Shown here piece after piece: positions 10,700 through 19,737 of a stretch of 64,000 bases of DNA. The stretch's first letter is position 1; each line of letters starts with the position of its first letter. The translations under genes were made by a program, and so were the position numbers. Under the pieces are notes generated by a model. The model was not told the DNA's origin, did not search any database, and was given only the letters and a program-made list of their open reading frames with translations. The stretch is from Trichomonas vaginalis G3 (taxonomy: Eukaryota; Parabasalia; Trichomonadida; Trichomonadidae): the NCBI RefSeq assembly GCF_026262505.1, contig NC_067208.1, forward strand, positions 12,843,962 to 12,907,961, given 5' to 3'.

Positions 10700-10929
10700 A
10701 GTATGAATGTTATGTATTAGGTCATGAACTTTGGTTATTGCTGTTTGATGAAACAAATGAGTTAGTTATGTCAGTCAAGAGAACAGAAAAAGGCGTCAAA
10801 GGCGCCGAGCGCAAAGCGCTATATTGTGTTAGTGAAAACTGCACCAAGTCAATAAGATTAGGTTTGCATTATGAAGATGAGTTCGATACTGTTGAAGAAG
10901 TTTTGGATAGATATTACAAATTGCTTTAA
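10660..10929 (+). CDS. Small unknown protein overlapping the penton-like gene
   Basis: The 89-residue frame begins with ATG at 10,660 and overlaps the previous gene by 40 bases. It is acidic at the C-terminus (YEDEFDTVEEVLDRYYKLL). A pair of GC-rich mini-hairpins (about 10,793-10,820) lies in frame in its middle. No family is recognised. Overlap and common strand suggest co-expression with the minor capsid gene. Confidence 0.55.
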   Translation: MQQLTRELRAKNIKYECYVLGHELWLLLFDETNELVMSVKRTEKGVKGAERKALYCVSENCTKSIRLGLHYEDEFDTVEEVLDRYYKLL

Positions 10930-11540
10930 TTTACTAAAACATATTTCAAACAAAGCTTATATTCTGTTGAAAGTTTTGTATACTCGTTCGAATATTTATA
11001 CTTAAACTCAACTCCTGTAGTTCCTGGTGTTTCAATGATGCGGATGTTACCTATTTTCATGAATGGTGGCGTTTGACCACAGCATTCGATTTCAGGGTCG
11101 AGATAGTCAATGACACATTGTTTCCCTGTTATTCGTGATATAACATTTTCAAGGTCCTCCTTTGTTAGAATTATTTGGTTCTTGCTTATAAGATTTGTCA
11201 AAAGCTTCTTATCGTCTTTGAGTAAAATTGTTTGGTATAACTGAAGAAGGTAATGGTCTACGTTATCTGAAGGATTTGTTTGAACATTTGTGTAAGGGTT
11301 GTCGTTGGCTTCTCTTGAAAGAACTTGGTCCAGTGGTGGATACTCTAACTTAACATCTGATGTAGCGTTAGCGTTTGAAGCTGAGTTTAAATTCACGGAT
11401 TTCAGTTCTGGTTCTTTTTCTTTCAAACACTCTGAACTATAGTTCTTTATGACAATATTGTTTGTCGTTCGTGAGTCAACATTTGATGTTGGTTCAATTG
11501 GAACATTAACGGCACCAGCTAAGATGGATTTGCTTCTCAT
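10926..11540 (-). CDS. Virion-associated-type protein with CCG motif, Element 1
   Basis: The 204-residue protein has a disordered Asn/Ser-rich N-terminus, a helical middle and a C-terminal domain around PEIECCGQTPPF. The same layout and a DISCCG motif occur in the protein at 24,725-25,303 of Element 2, so this is a conserved Maverick family of this host, position-linked to capsid genes. Function is unknown. It is divergent from the gene at 11,575 with a 34-base shared AT-rich promoter region. Confidence 0.6.
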   Translation of the reverse strand: MRSKSILAGAVNVPIEPTSNVDSRTTNNIVIKNYSSECLKEKEPELKSVNLNSASNANATSDVKLEYPPLDQVLSREANDNPYTNVQTNPSDNVDHYLLQLYQTILLKDDKKLLTNLISKNQIILTKEDLENVISRITGKQCVIDYLDPEIECCGQTPPFMKIGNIRIIETPGTTGVEFKYKYSNEYTKLSTEYKLCLKYVLVN

Positions 11541-11574
11541 TTCATATAGAATAAAAACCTTTTATATGTATGAA
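11541..11574. promoter_or_regulatory. Bidirectional promoter-like gap
   Basis: Thirty-four AT-rich bases separate two divergent starts. They contain CATATAGAATAAAAACCTTTT, and the right half carries the TTTTAT-then-TGAAATG arrangement found before many genes in the window. Confidence 0.45.
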
Positions 11575-11967
11575 ATGAACAATATACTCGACAAGGGTTT
11601 GAATGTAAAGCTAACGAATGAAAATATTGTTGAATTCACTGAGACAGGTGCTGTGTATAAAGATGTAGAACTACTGAACAAAAGAGCTAAGGGAAGAAGC
11701 AGGAACATGAACAAAGGGTGGAAGCCTATAAAAATTTATGTCAATGATGGCTCAGGAGGTTCAAACATAAAGTATGCAGAAAGTTATAGAGTTTATGCTC
11801 TCAAAGGTGAAAAGCCTTCATTTAAGAACAGCTATTCTAACGCATATCCTCAAAAGCTAACGGATGGAGAAGTGGATGATATGAATGACAGCAAAAATAT
11901 TAACAGAAATGGCGACAGAGATGCATGGAATTTGTTTACCATCAGTCAATTGAAGGTTAAACTTTAA
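11575..11967 (+). CDS. Unknown basic protein of Element 1
   Basis: The start is placed at ATG 11,575, after TATGTATGAA, because this matches the promoter-to-start spacing of neighbours; that gives about 130 residues. The middle is basic (KRAKGRSRNMNKGWK) and the C-terminus is Asn/Asp-rich. It overlaps the 3' end of the ATPase gene by four bases. No family is recognised. Confidence 0.55.
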   Translation: MNNILDKGLNVKLTNENIVEFTETGAVYKDVELLNKRAKGRSRNMNKGWKPIKIYVNDGSGGSNIKYAESYRVYALKGEKPSFKNSYSNAYPQKLTDGEVDDMNDSKNINRNGDRDAWNLFTISQLKVKL

Positions 11968-12719
11968 AACAATGTTGGTCGTTCCCATGGAATATTTTTG
12001 ACTTTAATGGTATTAGTCATGATATGAATCTCAAGGTATGAACGAGGAGAGATGAGAGACTTATATGCTTCCCAAATTTCTTCAAAAGGTAATGTTATAC
12101 CTGACTGTTTCCAAATGAGTTCAATATCATAACGTGAGAAACCTTGAAAGATAACGAAGTCAGTTATGAGACGTTTTATGTTTAAAGCAAGAAAACGCCA
12201 TGTTTGCATAAGTATTGCTACAGTTAAGTGGTAATGTCTGACTTTAGTAATGATGTTAGCTAATGGTGAGTCAGGCTTTGACACTAAACCTTTTCCGGCG
12301 AAGTCGTCGCAAACGAGCAGAGTATTTGAAGGATACTTTTTGAAGGGGTATTTTGAAAGTTTTGACAGAATGTAGTTTGTAAGTCGTTTCATATCGTAAA
12401 CTCCTGAGTATTGACGTAAGTGGTGTTTGTCAATAATTCTTTCCATCTCTTCTGAAGTCTTTTGCATTCCTGACTGTATAAATTCAACGATGGCATAATA
12501 TTTCCTCTTACGTCGAACGTAACGTTGAAGAAATTCAATGAGTTCGCTATCTGGAACTTTAACGACAGATGCTTGAACTTTTGACATAAATGTTTTCGCT
12601 GTTGAGTCCATAGAGTCTGAAGTTGCTGATATAATGATTTGGTCATAATATGAATCTTGACCTAAACGCTCTGTTATGAGTATATGACGAATGAGGTTAA
12701 ATGTCTTACCTGAACCCAT
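11964..12719 (-). CDS. Packaging ATPase (FtsK/HerA, A32-like) of Element 1
   Basis: The 251 visible residues start in a Walker A loop (GSGKT). A Walker B-like strand TLLVCDDFAG is near residue 135, followed by a sensor-like region with VAILMQTWR. This is the genome-packaging ATPase family of Polintons, virophages and NCLDVs. It is clearly related to, but distinct from, the Element 2 ATPase at 28,340-29,215. The true start is unclear and the N-terminal region looks disturbed. Confidence 0.75.
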   Translation of the reverse strand: MGSGKTFNLIRHILITERLGQDSYYDQIIISATSDSMDSTAKTFMSKVQASVVKVPDSELIEFLQRYVRRKRKYYAIVEFIQSGMQKTSEEMERIIDKHHLRQYSGVYDMKRLTNYILSKLSKYPFKKYPSNTLLVCDDFAGKGLVSKPDSPLANIITKVRHYHLTVAILMQTWRFLALNIKRLITDFVIFQGFSRYDIELIWKQSGITLPFEEIWEAYKSLISPRSYLEIHIMTNTIKVKNIPWERPTLF

Positions 12720-12866
12720 CTTTCCACAATAGAAATAACACCATTTGAACAGAATTCATAATCTTTGCTGAAAGGAAGAATGAGAGAAGAGTTAAGTTTG
12801 TCTGTAGTTTCATTCATGTCTTCATCTACGTCATGTATTAAATGCTTCATTTTATCTCCATTAAAA

Positions 12867-13748
12867 ATGCAAGTCAGAAATATTCAGAACATAGCACCGA
12901 GTCTAACTGACAAGAGTATAAAGATATACTATGAACACGTTATGATGAAACCAACCAAAATTCAAGAAAGTCAGTATACTTATGAATATCCAAGACACTG
13001 GGTAGAGTATGTAGGAGGTGAGAAAGCTATTGAAATCAGACAGGTTCGAAGTATTCCAGCAGGAAGGACAATATTATTGAAGAACTTTAATGTTTTGAGG
13101 TATAATGATGAAACAAAGAAGCAAGATAGTTTTCCCATTGCTGTGTATGTGAACCTAGACACAGGAGATGACATGAAAGTTTTTAACACAAAGCTTCAAA
13201 CGGTAGTGAGAGAACAACTGACTGCGGAAGGGCATCCATTACCTTCAGAAGTTACCATAGCATATAATTTTGAAACAAACTCAATAGATTTTAAAGTCAT
13301 CTCTGCAAAGAAGTCAGGTTTTACATTTAATGAAGCAGATGTATATTCGAATGAAAACTTCAAAGCTATTGCATGGTTAGATAATGACGATTGCTTTAAG
13401 AAAATATTTAAATTCAGTGACTCAACGATGTCAATAGATGACCTTCGTGGAATGTTACCATCGATGTTTACAGTAGAAGGTTCAGCAGGATTGCTTACAA
13501 GATTGTCAATTGGTGGTATTTGGTCTCGTGAGAACATTGTTATAAAATCCAGTATAAGTGAATTTGCTGAAGAATCTATATTATGTCTTTCAAACTACAT
13601 GTATTCGCCGCCGAAGCATTATAGTATAACAAACTTTGTCAGTAAGTTTAACATAAGACTTGTCGAACCTTCTTCAATGAAAGATGTTGTGCTACCTAAA
13701 GATGGAAAGGATGGACTCATTATTGAGATGATTTTAATTGCATATTAA
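12867..13748 (+). CDS. Minor capsid-like protein 2 of Element 1
   Basis: The start is chosen at ATG 12,867, after TTTTATCTCCATTAAAA, giving 293 residues. The C-terminal region (IVIKSSISEFAEESILCLSNYMY) resembles the vertex-protein pattern in which a strand is followed by a loop and a conserved Y-x-P segment, as in the other penton-like genes here. It is followed without gap by two small genes, forming a three-gene unit. The structural role is likely but the exact family is uncertain. Confidence 0.55.
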   Translation: MQVRNIQNIAPSLTDKSIKIYYEHVMMKPTKIQESQYTYEYPRHWVEYVGGEKAIEIRQVRSIPAGRTILLKNFNVLRYNDETKKQDSFPIAVYVNLDTGDDMKVFNTKLQTVVREQLTAEGHPLPSEVTIAYNFETNSIDFKVISAKKSGFTFNEADVYSNENFKAIAWLDNDDCFKKIFKFSDSTMSIDDLRGMLPSMFTVEGSAGLLTRLSIGGIWSRENIVIKSSISEFAEESILCLSNYMYSPPKHYSITNFVSKFNIRLVEPSSMKDVVLPKDGKDGLIIEMILIAY

Positions 13749-13973
13749 ATGAGCTTGTTCTTGAAGGTCATTCATGATGAAATAACTGTTGTAGAAGATG
13801 TTAGCAATTGTTCAGACATTTTGAAGCGAATAGATGAGATAAGAAAGAAGTTAGATAGACCGCAAAGCGGTGAGGGCGAAGCCCGTGAGAATGTTTATGT
13901 TTCATTGACTTTCTCCAGTAACGAGAACTTTTATGAGATAATATTGAAGAGAGATGATTTTAATATGGTGTAA
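13749..13973 (+). CDS. Small unknown protein in a capsid operon-like unit
   Basis: The 74-residue frame begins directly after the stop codon of the upstream gene and ends directly before the next start. It is acidic and helical. A pair of triloop hairpins (13,859-13,884) sits in frame in its middle, encoding a Pro-Gln-Ser-Gly linker-like stretch. No family is recognised. Confidence 0.5.
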   Translation: MSLFLKVIHDEITVVEDVSNCSDILKRIDEIRKKLDRPQSGEGEARENVYVSLTFSSNENFYEIILKRDDFNMV

Positions 13974-14489
13974 ATGGTAGCTTGGGCAGCTTTAGGCGCA
14001 ATGGGAACAAAAGCATTAGCATTTGGAGCAAAAGCACTTGGAGCTTATGACGCAGTAAATAAAATGAGTGGAGGAAGGGTTTCGAAGACATTAGATGCAA
14101 ATAAAGGGAAGATTGGAGGCTGGGTTGCAAAGAAGTTAAGATTAAATAAAATAGGGCTCATAAATAAAGCATCCAATTTGGTTGCGACTGAGTCGGAAAA
14201 TGCTTTAGGAAAGGACGATGAGTTTTCAAAACATGCAAAAGACTTTAATGACCAGATGAAAGGTGAAACAATGCATTTAAATAGAGTCGATGGAACTCTT
14301 CCTCCACCAGCAGTTCTTCCGTATGGTCCCTATGGAATGTATGGAAACCCTTACGAAAGACCATTTGACCCATTGACTGGTGGAAGTAACTGGTATCATT
14401 ACGGACGAAGAAGAAAGACAGTCAAGTTGGAGACAGACGTGAAGAAAGCAACTAAAAAGAAACCAAGGAAGAGAGTTATAAAGCAATGA
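13974..14489 (+). CDS. pVI-like amphipathic, basic virion protein
   Basis: The 171-residue protein starts with a hydrophobic, Ala/Gly-rich helix (MVAWAALGAMGTKALAFGAK), has a Pro/Gly/Tyr-rich middle and ends in a strongly basic tail (KKATKKKPRKRVIKQ). This is the layout of adenovirus pVI or pX-like core proteins: membrane-active N-terminus and DNA-binding C-terminus. Similar short proteins occur in Element 2 (36,778-37,179; 50,592-50,993; 40,752-40,994). The call is by composition. Confidence 0.5.
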   Translation: MVAWAALGAMGTKALAFGAKALGAYDAVNKMSGGRVSKTLDANKGKIGGWVAKKLRLNKIGLINKASNLVATESENALGKDDEFSKHAKDFNDQMKGETMHLNRVDGTLPPPAVLPYGPYGMYGNPYERPFDPLTGGSNWYHYGRRRKTVKLETDVKKATKKKPRKRVIKQ

Positions 14490-15195
14490 ATTCATGAGGT
14501 GAAAAAAGAGGTGAAAAAAGAGGTGAGATTTCACCACTTCACCTAAATTTATTTTTGTGCTATGTTTTCATACGTGTGAGGGTGGTGATATCATTAATTT
14601 TAAGTTTATTTTTTATTTTACTGAAAATTTTTATTTTATTTTTAAGTTTATTTTTATATAAATGACGAAAACTATTGAGATAACAAACTACAACGGTCAT
14701 GAGTTCAAGAATTTGTTCTTCGTTCCTCGTGAAAATACATTCTATCAGATACGAGGGAGAAAGGGTAAAGTTAGTTTGAGCGTTTATGAAGGAATGAAGA
14801 ATGGAAAGTTTATACAAGCATACGATACAAACGGTAAACGTGTTTCATTAGCTTTGTCAAAACTTACTAACATTTATTTTGACAGTGATTTTGACTCTGA
14901 CGATTGGAGCGACAGCAGCGATACTGAAGAATATGAACTATTGTGTGAAGCACAGCAATGGGAAGAGTTGCAATACTTTTGTAAGTGAGAACGTTTATTT
15001 TTTACAGTAGTAAAGTCGTTTGTGAAAACGTTAGTGAGGTGAAGTGGTTGGCGGCTTTATAAATATTTAAGGTTAAGTTAATGTTGTCGTTTGTGTTGTA
15101 AAATAAACGTTAACGGTTTTGTAAAGTGTCAAATTCACAAGTATTGCGTACTGAGAAACGCAGTGCCTCAGTACACGACTTAACCATACTAACTA
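14465..15195. repeat. Duplicated 0.73 kb module, copy 1
   Basis: The module starts with AAGGAAGAGAGTTATAAAGC, contains a GGTGA-type palindrome, a TTTATTTTTATATAA promoter and a small acidic gene, and ends with a hairpin and CCATACTAACTA. Copy 2 is at 19,011-19,737 in the same orientation. The small genes have diverged while the flanks stay alike. The two copies bracket the capsid section 15,196-19,010. Confidence 0.75.
14662..14988 (+). CDS. Small protein of the duplicated module, copy 1
   Basis: The 108-residue protein begins MTKTIEITNYNGHEFKNLFF, is probably beta-rich in the first 75 residues and ends in a very acidic stretch with many Asp, Ser and Glu. The paralogue at 19,170-19,454 shares the FKHLFF-type segment and acidic tail. 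No known family is recognised. It has the clear promoter TTTATTTTTATATAA immediately before its ATG. Confidence 0.6.
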   Translation: MTKTIEITNYNGHEFKNLFFVPRENTFYQIRGRKGKVSLSVYEGMKNGKFIQAYDTNGKRVSLALSKLTNIYFDSDFDSDDWSDSSDTEEYELLCEAQQWEELQYFCK

Positions 15196-15893
15196 GGAAG
15201 TGGTGAAGTTCTTGTATGACCAATGAACTCATTTTCAACGCCTTTGGCTATATTAGAGTAAAGTATTGCTTGCTTTCTATCCCAAATGCCAGGTGTTACA
15301 ATCTTTGAAAATTCATTTTTCCTCGGAAGCATTGCATCATAATTGAAAACATTCTTAAAATCATCACTTGGTTCGGAGATTTGAAATCTTATACGTAATG
15401 GATTTTCTTTCTTTTTAGCGACTTCATTGAATGGTGAGAATACAATGAATTGACAGTCATGAGTTCCATCTTCATTTTCATTAAATTCATAATGAAAGTC
15501 TATAAGTTGTGGCTGACTACCTTCTTCTTTCAGTTGTGCAAGAAACTCACGTAAAGGCTGTAAAGTTTGTACTTCAATGTTGAACTTTTTCTCGAACATC
15601 TCATTAAATGAAATCATACATTGCAACAATGTTGTATCGTCTTTAAAGTATTTGTATATGTGAATGTTTTGGGCGCTTAAAGACTGTTCGTCATTTTCTA
15701 TCTCGACTTGAAGTATAAAGTCAACCTTTCTGAAAGCACGTGTTATATACATAGATGTTATGCCAATGTACTTCTCTTCATTTATGTTCACAATCCAGTC
15801 TGTTGGAAACTTAAACGTTACTCTGTTCCCCTTTATTTTGACGTCAGGGTTTTCACTACTGAACGCAACAGTTAAAGGTATTTGTCTATACAT
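15189..15893 (-). CDS. Penton-like minor capsid protein 3 of Element 1
   Basis: The 234-residue protein has the end pattern AILYSNIAKGVENEFIG followed by TSPLP, which matches the strand-loop-strand signature of Polinton and virophage penton/minor capsid proteins (a strand with Y/H-S/C-D/N-I then G-x-x-x-x-x-P-L). The N-terminus has beta strands with VTFKFP. It sits between the module copies with the major capsid gene, which fits a virion role. Confidence 0.65.
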   Translation of the reverse strand: MYRQIPLTVAFSSENPDVKIKGNRVTFKFPTDWIVNINEEKYIGITSMYITRAFRKVDFILQVEIENDEQSLSAQNIHIYKYFKDDTTLLQCMISFNEMFEKKFNIEVQTLQPLREFLAQLKEEGSQPQLIDFHYEFNENEDGTHDCQFIVFSPFNEVAKKKENPLRIRFQISEPSDDFKNVFNYDAMLPRKNEFSKIVTPGIWDRKQAILYSNIAKGVENEFIGHTRTSPLPS

Positions 15894-15966
15894 TTAATTC
15901 GGATAAAAATAAACCATTTACTCTTTCTTTGCTTCAGCTTCTTTAGCTTTTGCTTCAGCTTCTTCT

Positions 15967-16179
15967 CTAGCTTTTTTTCGCCAGCAAACGTGGGTTCTTC
16001 TGTCTTCCAGCAGCTAATGCAGCAAGTTGTTTTTCACTAAGTTTTCTCTTTGGTCTCTCTGGCTTTTGTTCTTGTTTTTGTTCCTTCAGTTCGGATAAAA
16101 TTTGCTCGCGAATTTCTTTCTTCAATGCTTCAACATCTATGACCCCTTGGGTCTTGTCCGTAGGGTTTGTCTGAGTCAT
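15967..16179 (-). CDS. Small Lys/Glu-rich protein
   Basis: The start is placed at the ATG encoding MTQTNPTDK, giving 70 residues. A charged coiled-coil-like helix is followed by KLSEKQLAALAAGRQKNPRL, a motif I associate with small basic proteins in large DNA viruses and virophages. A mini-hairpin (16,141-16,153) lies in its start region. It is divergent from the gene at 16,225. Confidence 0.5.
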   Translation of the reverse strand: MTQTNPTDKTQGVIDVEALKKEIREQILSELKEQKQEQKPERPKRKLSEKQLAALAAGRQKNPRLLAKKS

Positions 16180-16224
16180 TTGACTGCAGATAAAAAACAA
16201 AATTAAAACTTTAACCGATGTAAA
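16180..16224. promoter_or_regulatory. Bidirectional promoter-like gap
   Basis: Forty-five bases between divergent starts. On the minus side a T-run plus TTATCTGCAGTCAAATG fits the common start motif; on the plus side TTTAACCGATGTAAAATG does. Confidence 0.45.
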
Positions 16225-16653
16225 ATGAGCTTGTCAAAATCAGAGCGAGAGTCTATTATATTAAATGACGCAAGAGGAATACAACATCCTTTCTATTACG
16301 TAAGTCAGAGTAAAGATGGTAAAATATACGTAAGAAAAAGAAAGGTTCCATTAGCGAATGCAGAGAGTGACAACATTAAGGTGCATAGCACCGAGGGTGA
16401 AGCCCATATAAAACCTTCTATTCAAACTGAAAAGTCAATAGAACAAGAAGAAAAGAAGCCAGATGTTCTTTCAATAACGAACCAAGAGCTTATTGCAAAG
16501 TTCGTGAATTTCATTGAAAAACAAACCGAGTCAAAGAATCCTGACCCACCAGTGAAAGAAGTTGAGACAAAAGAGAATGTACAGTTCATTGAAAATGTCA
16601 AGAAACAACTTCCACCACGAATGCCAAGAAGAAGAGTGAGAATAATGAAGTAA
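16225..16653 (+). CDS. Unknown basic-tailed protein, family with 51,185-51,769
   Basis: The 142-residue protein starts with a helix, then a short beta motif (YYVSQSKDGKIYVRKRK) also seen in variants at 18,791 and 51,185, then a charged linker and a C-terminus ending in RMPRRRVRIMK. The conserved pattern is aromatic-x-x-x-x-x-x-[DN]-G-x-x-x-[IF]-x-K. Function unknown. A pair of mini-hairpins lies in frame at 16,381-16,405. Confidence 0.55.
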   Translation: MSLSKSERESIILNDARGIQHPFYYVSQSKDGKIYVRKRKVPLANAESDNIKVHSTEGEAHIKPSIQTEKSIEQEEKKPDVLSITNQELIAKFVNFIEKQTESKNPDPPVKEVETKENVQFIENVKKQLPPRMPRRRVRIMK

Positions 16654-16680
16654 ATAGATATTTTTATCTGAAGTAAATAC

Positions 16681-18254
16681 ATGCAGAACGAACAGTTAAA
16701 CGAATTTACTCCAGCAGAGCATATTCATCAGATTCGCTCATATTTCGATATCATAGACAATGCAGTTCAAATTGGTGACACTAATAGAAAATATTCTGAC
16801 CAAAGATTCCATCACAACCTGGAACTGCTAAAGATAACACATGGGTAACATTCAATCTCTCACCTCCTGGTGAAAATATGTTGGACCTTTACAATACATT
16901 CATTACGTATAAAATGGAAGGTCAATTTATTGCAGATAAAGAAATTGGTTCAGGTTCCAATAAAACAAACCCACCAGGATTTTGGATTGGTTTCGATGAC
17001 GCTTTCTATGCAGTTGCTGGATATCAAATCCTTGCAAATGGTCGTATCGTATATTCTCAAGACAACGCAAGAGAAGAAGCATATATAACTTCAAACTCAC
17101 AAACTACCGAACAAATAAAGAAAGTAGATGTTTTCTCAAAGACTCGACATGAAGATGTATGGAGTCATTCGGGAACATGCAGAACAGGACAAATTGTTAG
17201 TGGTCCAATTACAGCAGGAAAATCATTTGATTTTAAGCTTCGTTTAAGAATTCCTGTTAGAAGATTCCTTCCATTAGAAGCTATAAGATTTATTCCTGCA
17301 TTTGCTGGTAACATTCAGCTTAAAGTAAAGTTCAGTAGCGACGCCTTACAATGCACATCTATATCTGTAAATGATATCATTGCTTTCAATCCAACTCTTA
17401 AAGTTGCATTTGCTTCAGATTCAAATCCACCGACAAATAAATTTGTTCCATGGAATGAACCATTCACTATGATAACGAAGGCAGTAGAAGCTAGTGGAAC
17501 AGTTACTATTACAACTGTAAACCAGCAACTATTTCGAACAAAGATGGATTTTAATGAATGTTTCATTCATCCAAAGTCATTCTCTTTAGACCCTAACATT
17601 TATACAGAACTTGTAGAACATTATACAAACGAGGCTTTATGTTTTCCTGTTAAAGTTATGGATTGGATTCCTATGGACGGTTCATTCTCAAAGAATACAG
17701 ATAGTTCAAGTGCAACATTTACAGCAGCTTATACGCCTATTAATGTTAAAAGTATTTGGGCACTATTTAGAAAGAAAGACAACTATTATGTTAATTTTGA
17801 GAACCCTAAGTTTAAATATCTTCAGCTTTCCATGGGAGCTTATGGAAATATGCCTGCAGAACCTGAAAAATCATATGGACCTGTATTTTATGAAATGGTT
17901 GCGAACGCTTGCAATACAAACAATGATATGATAGGATTTAATGAAGATGTTATGAGGTCATTGGTGGATGATGGTAGTGTGGAACATAAATGGGATAGCT
18001 ATGACAACACACATTTCTTATGTGGTTTTCCAACAGAAGTGGACTTTTGCTTCCAGCAAGGTCAAACATCTACTGCTCCAATAACATACAAATTGTCTGT
18101 TAAAGGACCTATTGAACTAGCAACTGAAAATGTACCAAAGCCACTTATTGGATTTATGAGGGATTGTTGCTTTGCAATACAAGTAAGACAGTCAGGCATA
18201 CCAATAATAAGACTTGACGACTATAACTTAGCAACTGACGACAGTGAGGAATAA
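16681..18254 (+). pseudogene. Double-jelly-roll major capsid protein of Element 1 (broken)
   Basis: The gene has about one break near its start; the long remaining frame (from 16,878) has 458 residues. The segment FDFKLRLRIPVRRFLPLEAI followed by a G-N-I-x-L strand matches the central signature of Polinton-type major capsid proteins, and the same region occurs in the Element 2 capsid protein (VKLKLRVPLSSFLIFRFLRY). Upstream is TTTTTATCTGAAGTAAATAC. It would build the icosahedral shell. Confidence 0.75.
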
Positions 18255-18284
18255 AGGATGAACGTTTATTTTTAAAGCTTATAA

Positions 18285-18743
18285 ATGAGTTCTTCATCAA
18301 GCTCTCGTGAACCTTCACCATCTGTGAAACAAACTTTACCAAACGATTATGGAGCACCTATTGAATATTTCTTACGAGCTGCACAATGGCAAAGAGCAGT
18401 TTCACCAAGGTTAGGTGTTCCACCAGCTCCTGTCAAAAATAGCATTTGGTCAAGTCCTTATATAAGATATGGTCTCCCACTAGGTTTGCTAGCTACAGCA
18501 GGAGCAGTTATGATGTTGAAAAGAAATAAAGCAAATGTTATAAATAATACTGAAGTAGCTGAAGTTAAACAAACTCCAACACCTTCGTCAAAACCAACGC
18601 CTTCACAAGCAAAACCTTCAATGACTCCTGAACCTATGGAAGTACAAACTCCTGTTCAAAAGTCAACTCCTAAACCGACTCCAACATTTAAACCAGAACC
18701 TACGCCTCAAATAAATCGTAAAACTCCTGCGTTTCCTTACTGA
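18285..18743 (+). CDS. Single-pass membrane protein with Pro-rich tail
   Basis: The 152-residue protein has a Ser-rich start, one clear membrane segment at about residues 66-82 (YGLPLGLLATAGAVMML) followed by basic residues, and a C-terminal Pro/Thr-rich low-complexity tail. It lies immediately after the capsid gene with TTTATTTTTAAAGC before its start. A virion membrane or entry role is possible but not shown. Confidence 0.6.
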   Translation: MSSSSSSREPSPSVKQTLPNDYGAPIEYFLRAAQWQRAVSPRLGVPPAPVKNSIWSSPYIRYGLPLGLLATAGAVMMLKRNKANVINNTEVAEVKQTPTPSSKPTPSQAKPSMTPEPMEVQTPVQKSTPKPTPTFKPEPTPQINRKTPAFPY

Positions 18744-18790
18744 AAAATAACGTTATTTTTATTTTATTTGAACATTTTTATTTGATTGAA

Positions 18791-19027
18791 ATGACGACTA
18801 AAGTCACTGAAGCAATGAAACAAAAGTTTTTGGTAGAATACATTAAATCAGGAATTATTCCAGAAGGTTTTTACATTCATACTATGAAGGATGGTAGAGT
18901 TCAGTTTAGAAAGATAAAGCAACCATTAGATAGAGAAGGAATTTTGAGAAAGATTAAACTTCATGAGGACAACATTGCTGAACTTAAGAAGAAGTTAGAA
19001 GAGTTGGAGAAAGGAAGAGAGTTATAA
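18791..19027 (+). CDS. Small coiled-coil protein
   Basis: The start is placed at ATG 18,791, after TTTTTATTTGATTGAA, giving 78 residues. It carries the short motif FYIHTMKDGRVQFRKIK, shared in pattern with 16,225 and 51,185, followed by a helical Lys/Glu coiled coil. Its last codons lie in the start of the duplicated module. Confidence 0.55.
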   Translation: MTTKVTEAMKQKFLVEYIKSGIIPEGFYIHTMKDGRVQFRKIKQPLDREGILRKIKLHEDNIAELKKKLEELEKGREL

Positions 19028-19737
19028 AGCAATGAATTCAACATGGTGAAAAAACAGGTGAAAAAAGAGGTGAGATCTCACCACTTCACCTAAATTTATT
19101 TTTCACCTCTGACAACGTTTATTTTTTATTTTATTTTATTATTTAGCGAGAACGTTTATTTTTATATAAATGACAGAACAAAAGCAACTCATACAAATCG
19201 AAAAATATAACAAACATACATTTAAACATTTATTCTTCCTTCCTGAGCATAACATGTTCTTTCAAATACATCCGAGACCAGTTGACTTTTCATTGACTGT
19301 TTATAAAGATAGAAATAGTTATATCATTAAACCATACGATGACGAAGGTAAGTTATGTAAATTGTACGTTAAGAAGTTAGAGAAAGTTTATGGCTTCAAG
19401 TATGACTACAATAGGGTTAACACTGATGATGAAGATATTGAGGAAAATTTATGAGAACATTAGTGAAGTCGTTAGTGAGAACGATAGTGAGAACGTTTAT
19501 TTTTACAGTAGTGAAGTCGTTTGTGAAAACATTAGTGAGGTGAAGTGGTTGGCGGTTTTGTAAATATTTAAGGTTAAGTTAGTGTTGTCGTTTGTGTTGT
19601 AAAAATATACGTTAATGTTAAGTTAGTGTTGTCGTTTGTGTTGTAAAAATATATGTTAATGGTTTTGTAAATATTTAAGGTTAAGTGGTGTACGGAGGCG
19701 CGCAGTGCCTCAGTACACGACTTAGCCATACTAACTA
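19011..19737. repeat. Duplicated 0.73 kb module, copy 2
   Basis: Same orientation and same parts as 14,465-15,195, with an additional internal repeat of the GTTGTCGTTTGTGTTGTAAA segment. The terminal hairpin differs in its stem but keeps pairing. Its right edge is directly followed by the truncated start of Element 2, so the module marks the junction between the two elements. Confidence 0.7.
19170..19454 (+). CDS. Small protein of the duplicated module, copy 2
   Basis: The 94-residue paralogue of 14,662-14,988 has the shared segment TFKHLFFLPEHNMFFQI, a mixed beta region and an acidic C-terminus (TDDEDIEEN). The promoter TTTATTTTTATATAA is identical. The two copies have diverged strongly in residues while promoter and flanks have not, which suggests an old duplication with homogenised flanks. 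Confidence 0.6.
   Translation: MTEQKQLIQIEKYNKHTFKHLFFLPEHNMFFQIHPRPVDFSLTVYKDRNSYIIKPYDDEGKLCKLYVKKLEKVYGFKYDYNRVNTDDEDIEENL

Larger units (their letters stand above)
2100..19737. mobile_element. Element 1: Maverick/Polinton-like fossil
   Basis: The segment holds a retroviral-type integrase, tail-fibre-like proteins, penton-like minor capsid proteins, an FtsK/HerA-type packaging ATPase, a pVI-like peptide and a double-jelly-roll capsid gene, which is the hallmark set of Polintons/Mavericks. No polymerase B or SF3 helicase is seen, so it is either incomplete or a different lineage from Element 2. It is broken: roughly half a dozen breaks plus a ruined stretch at about 6.3-7.3 kb. Most reading frames are still open, so it looks fairly young. 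Long terminal inverted repeats were not identified. The right limit coincides with the second copy of a duplicated module. Confidence 0.7.
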
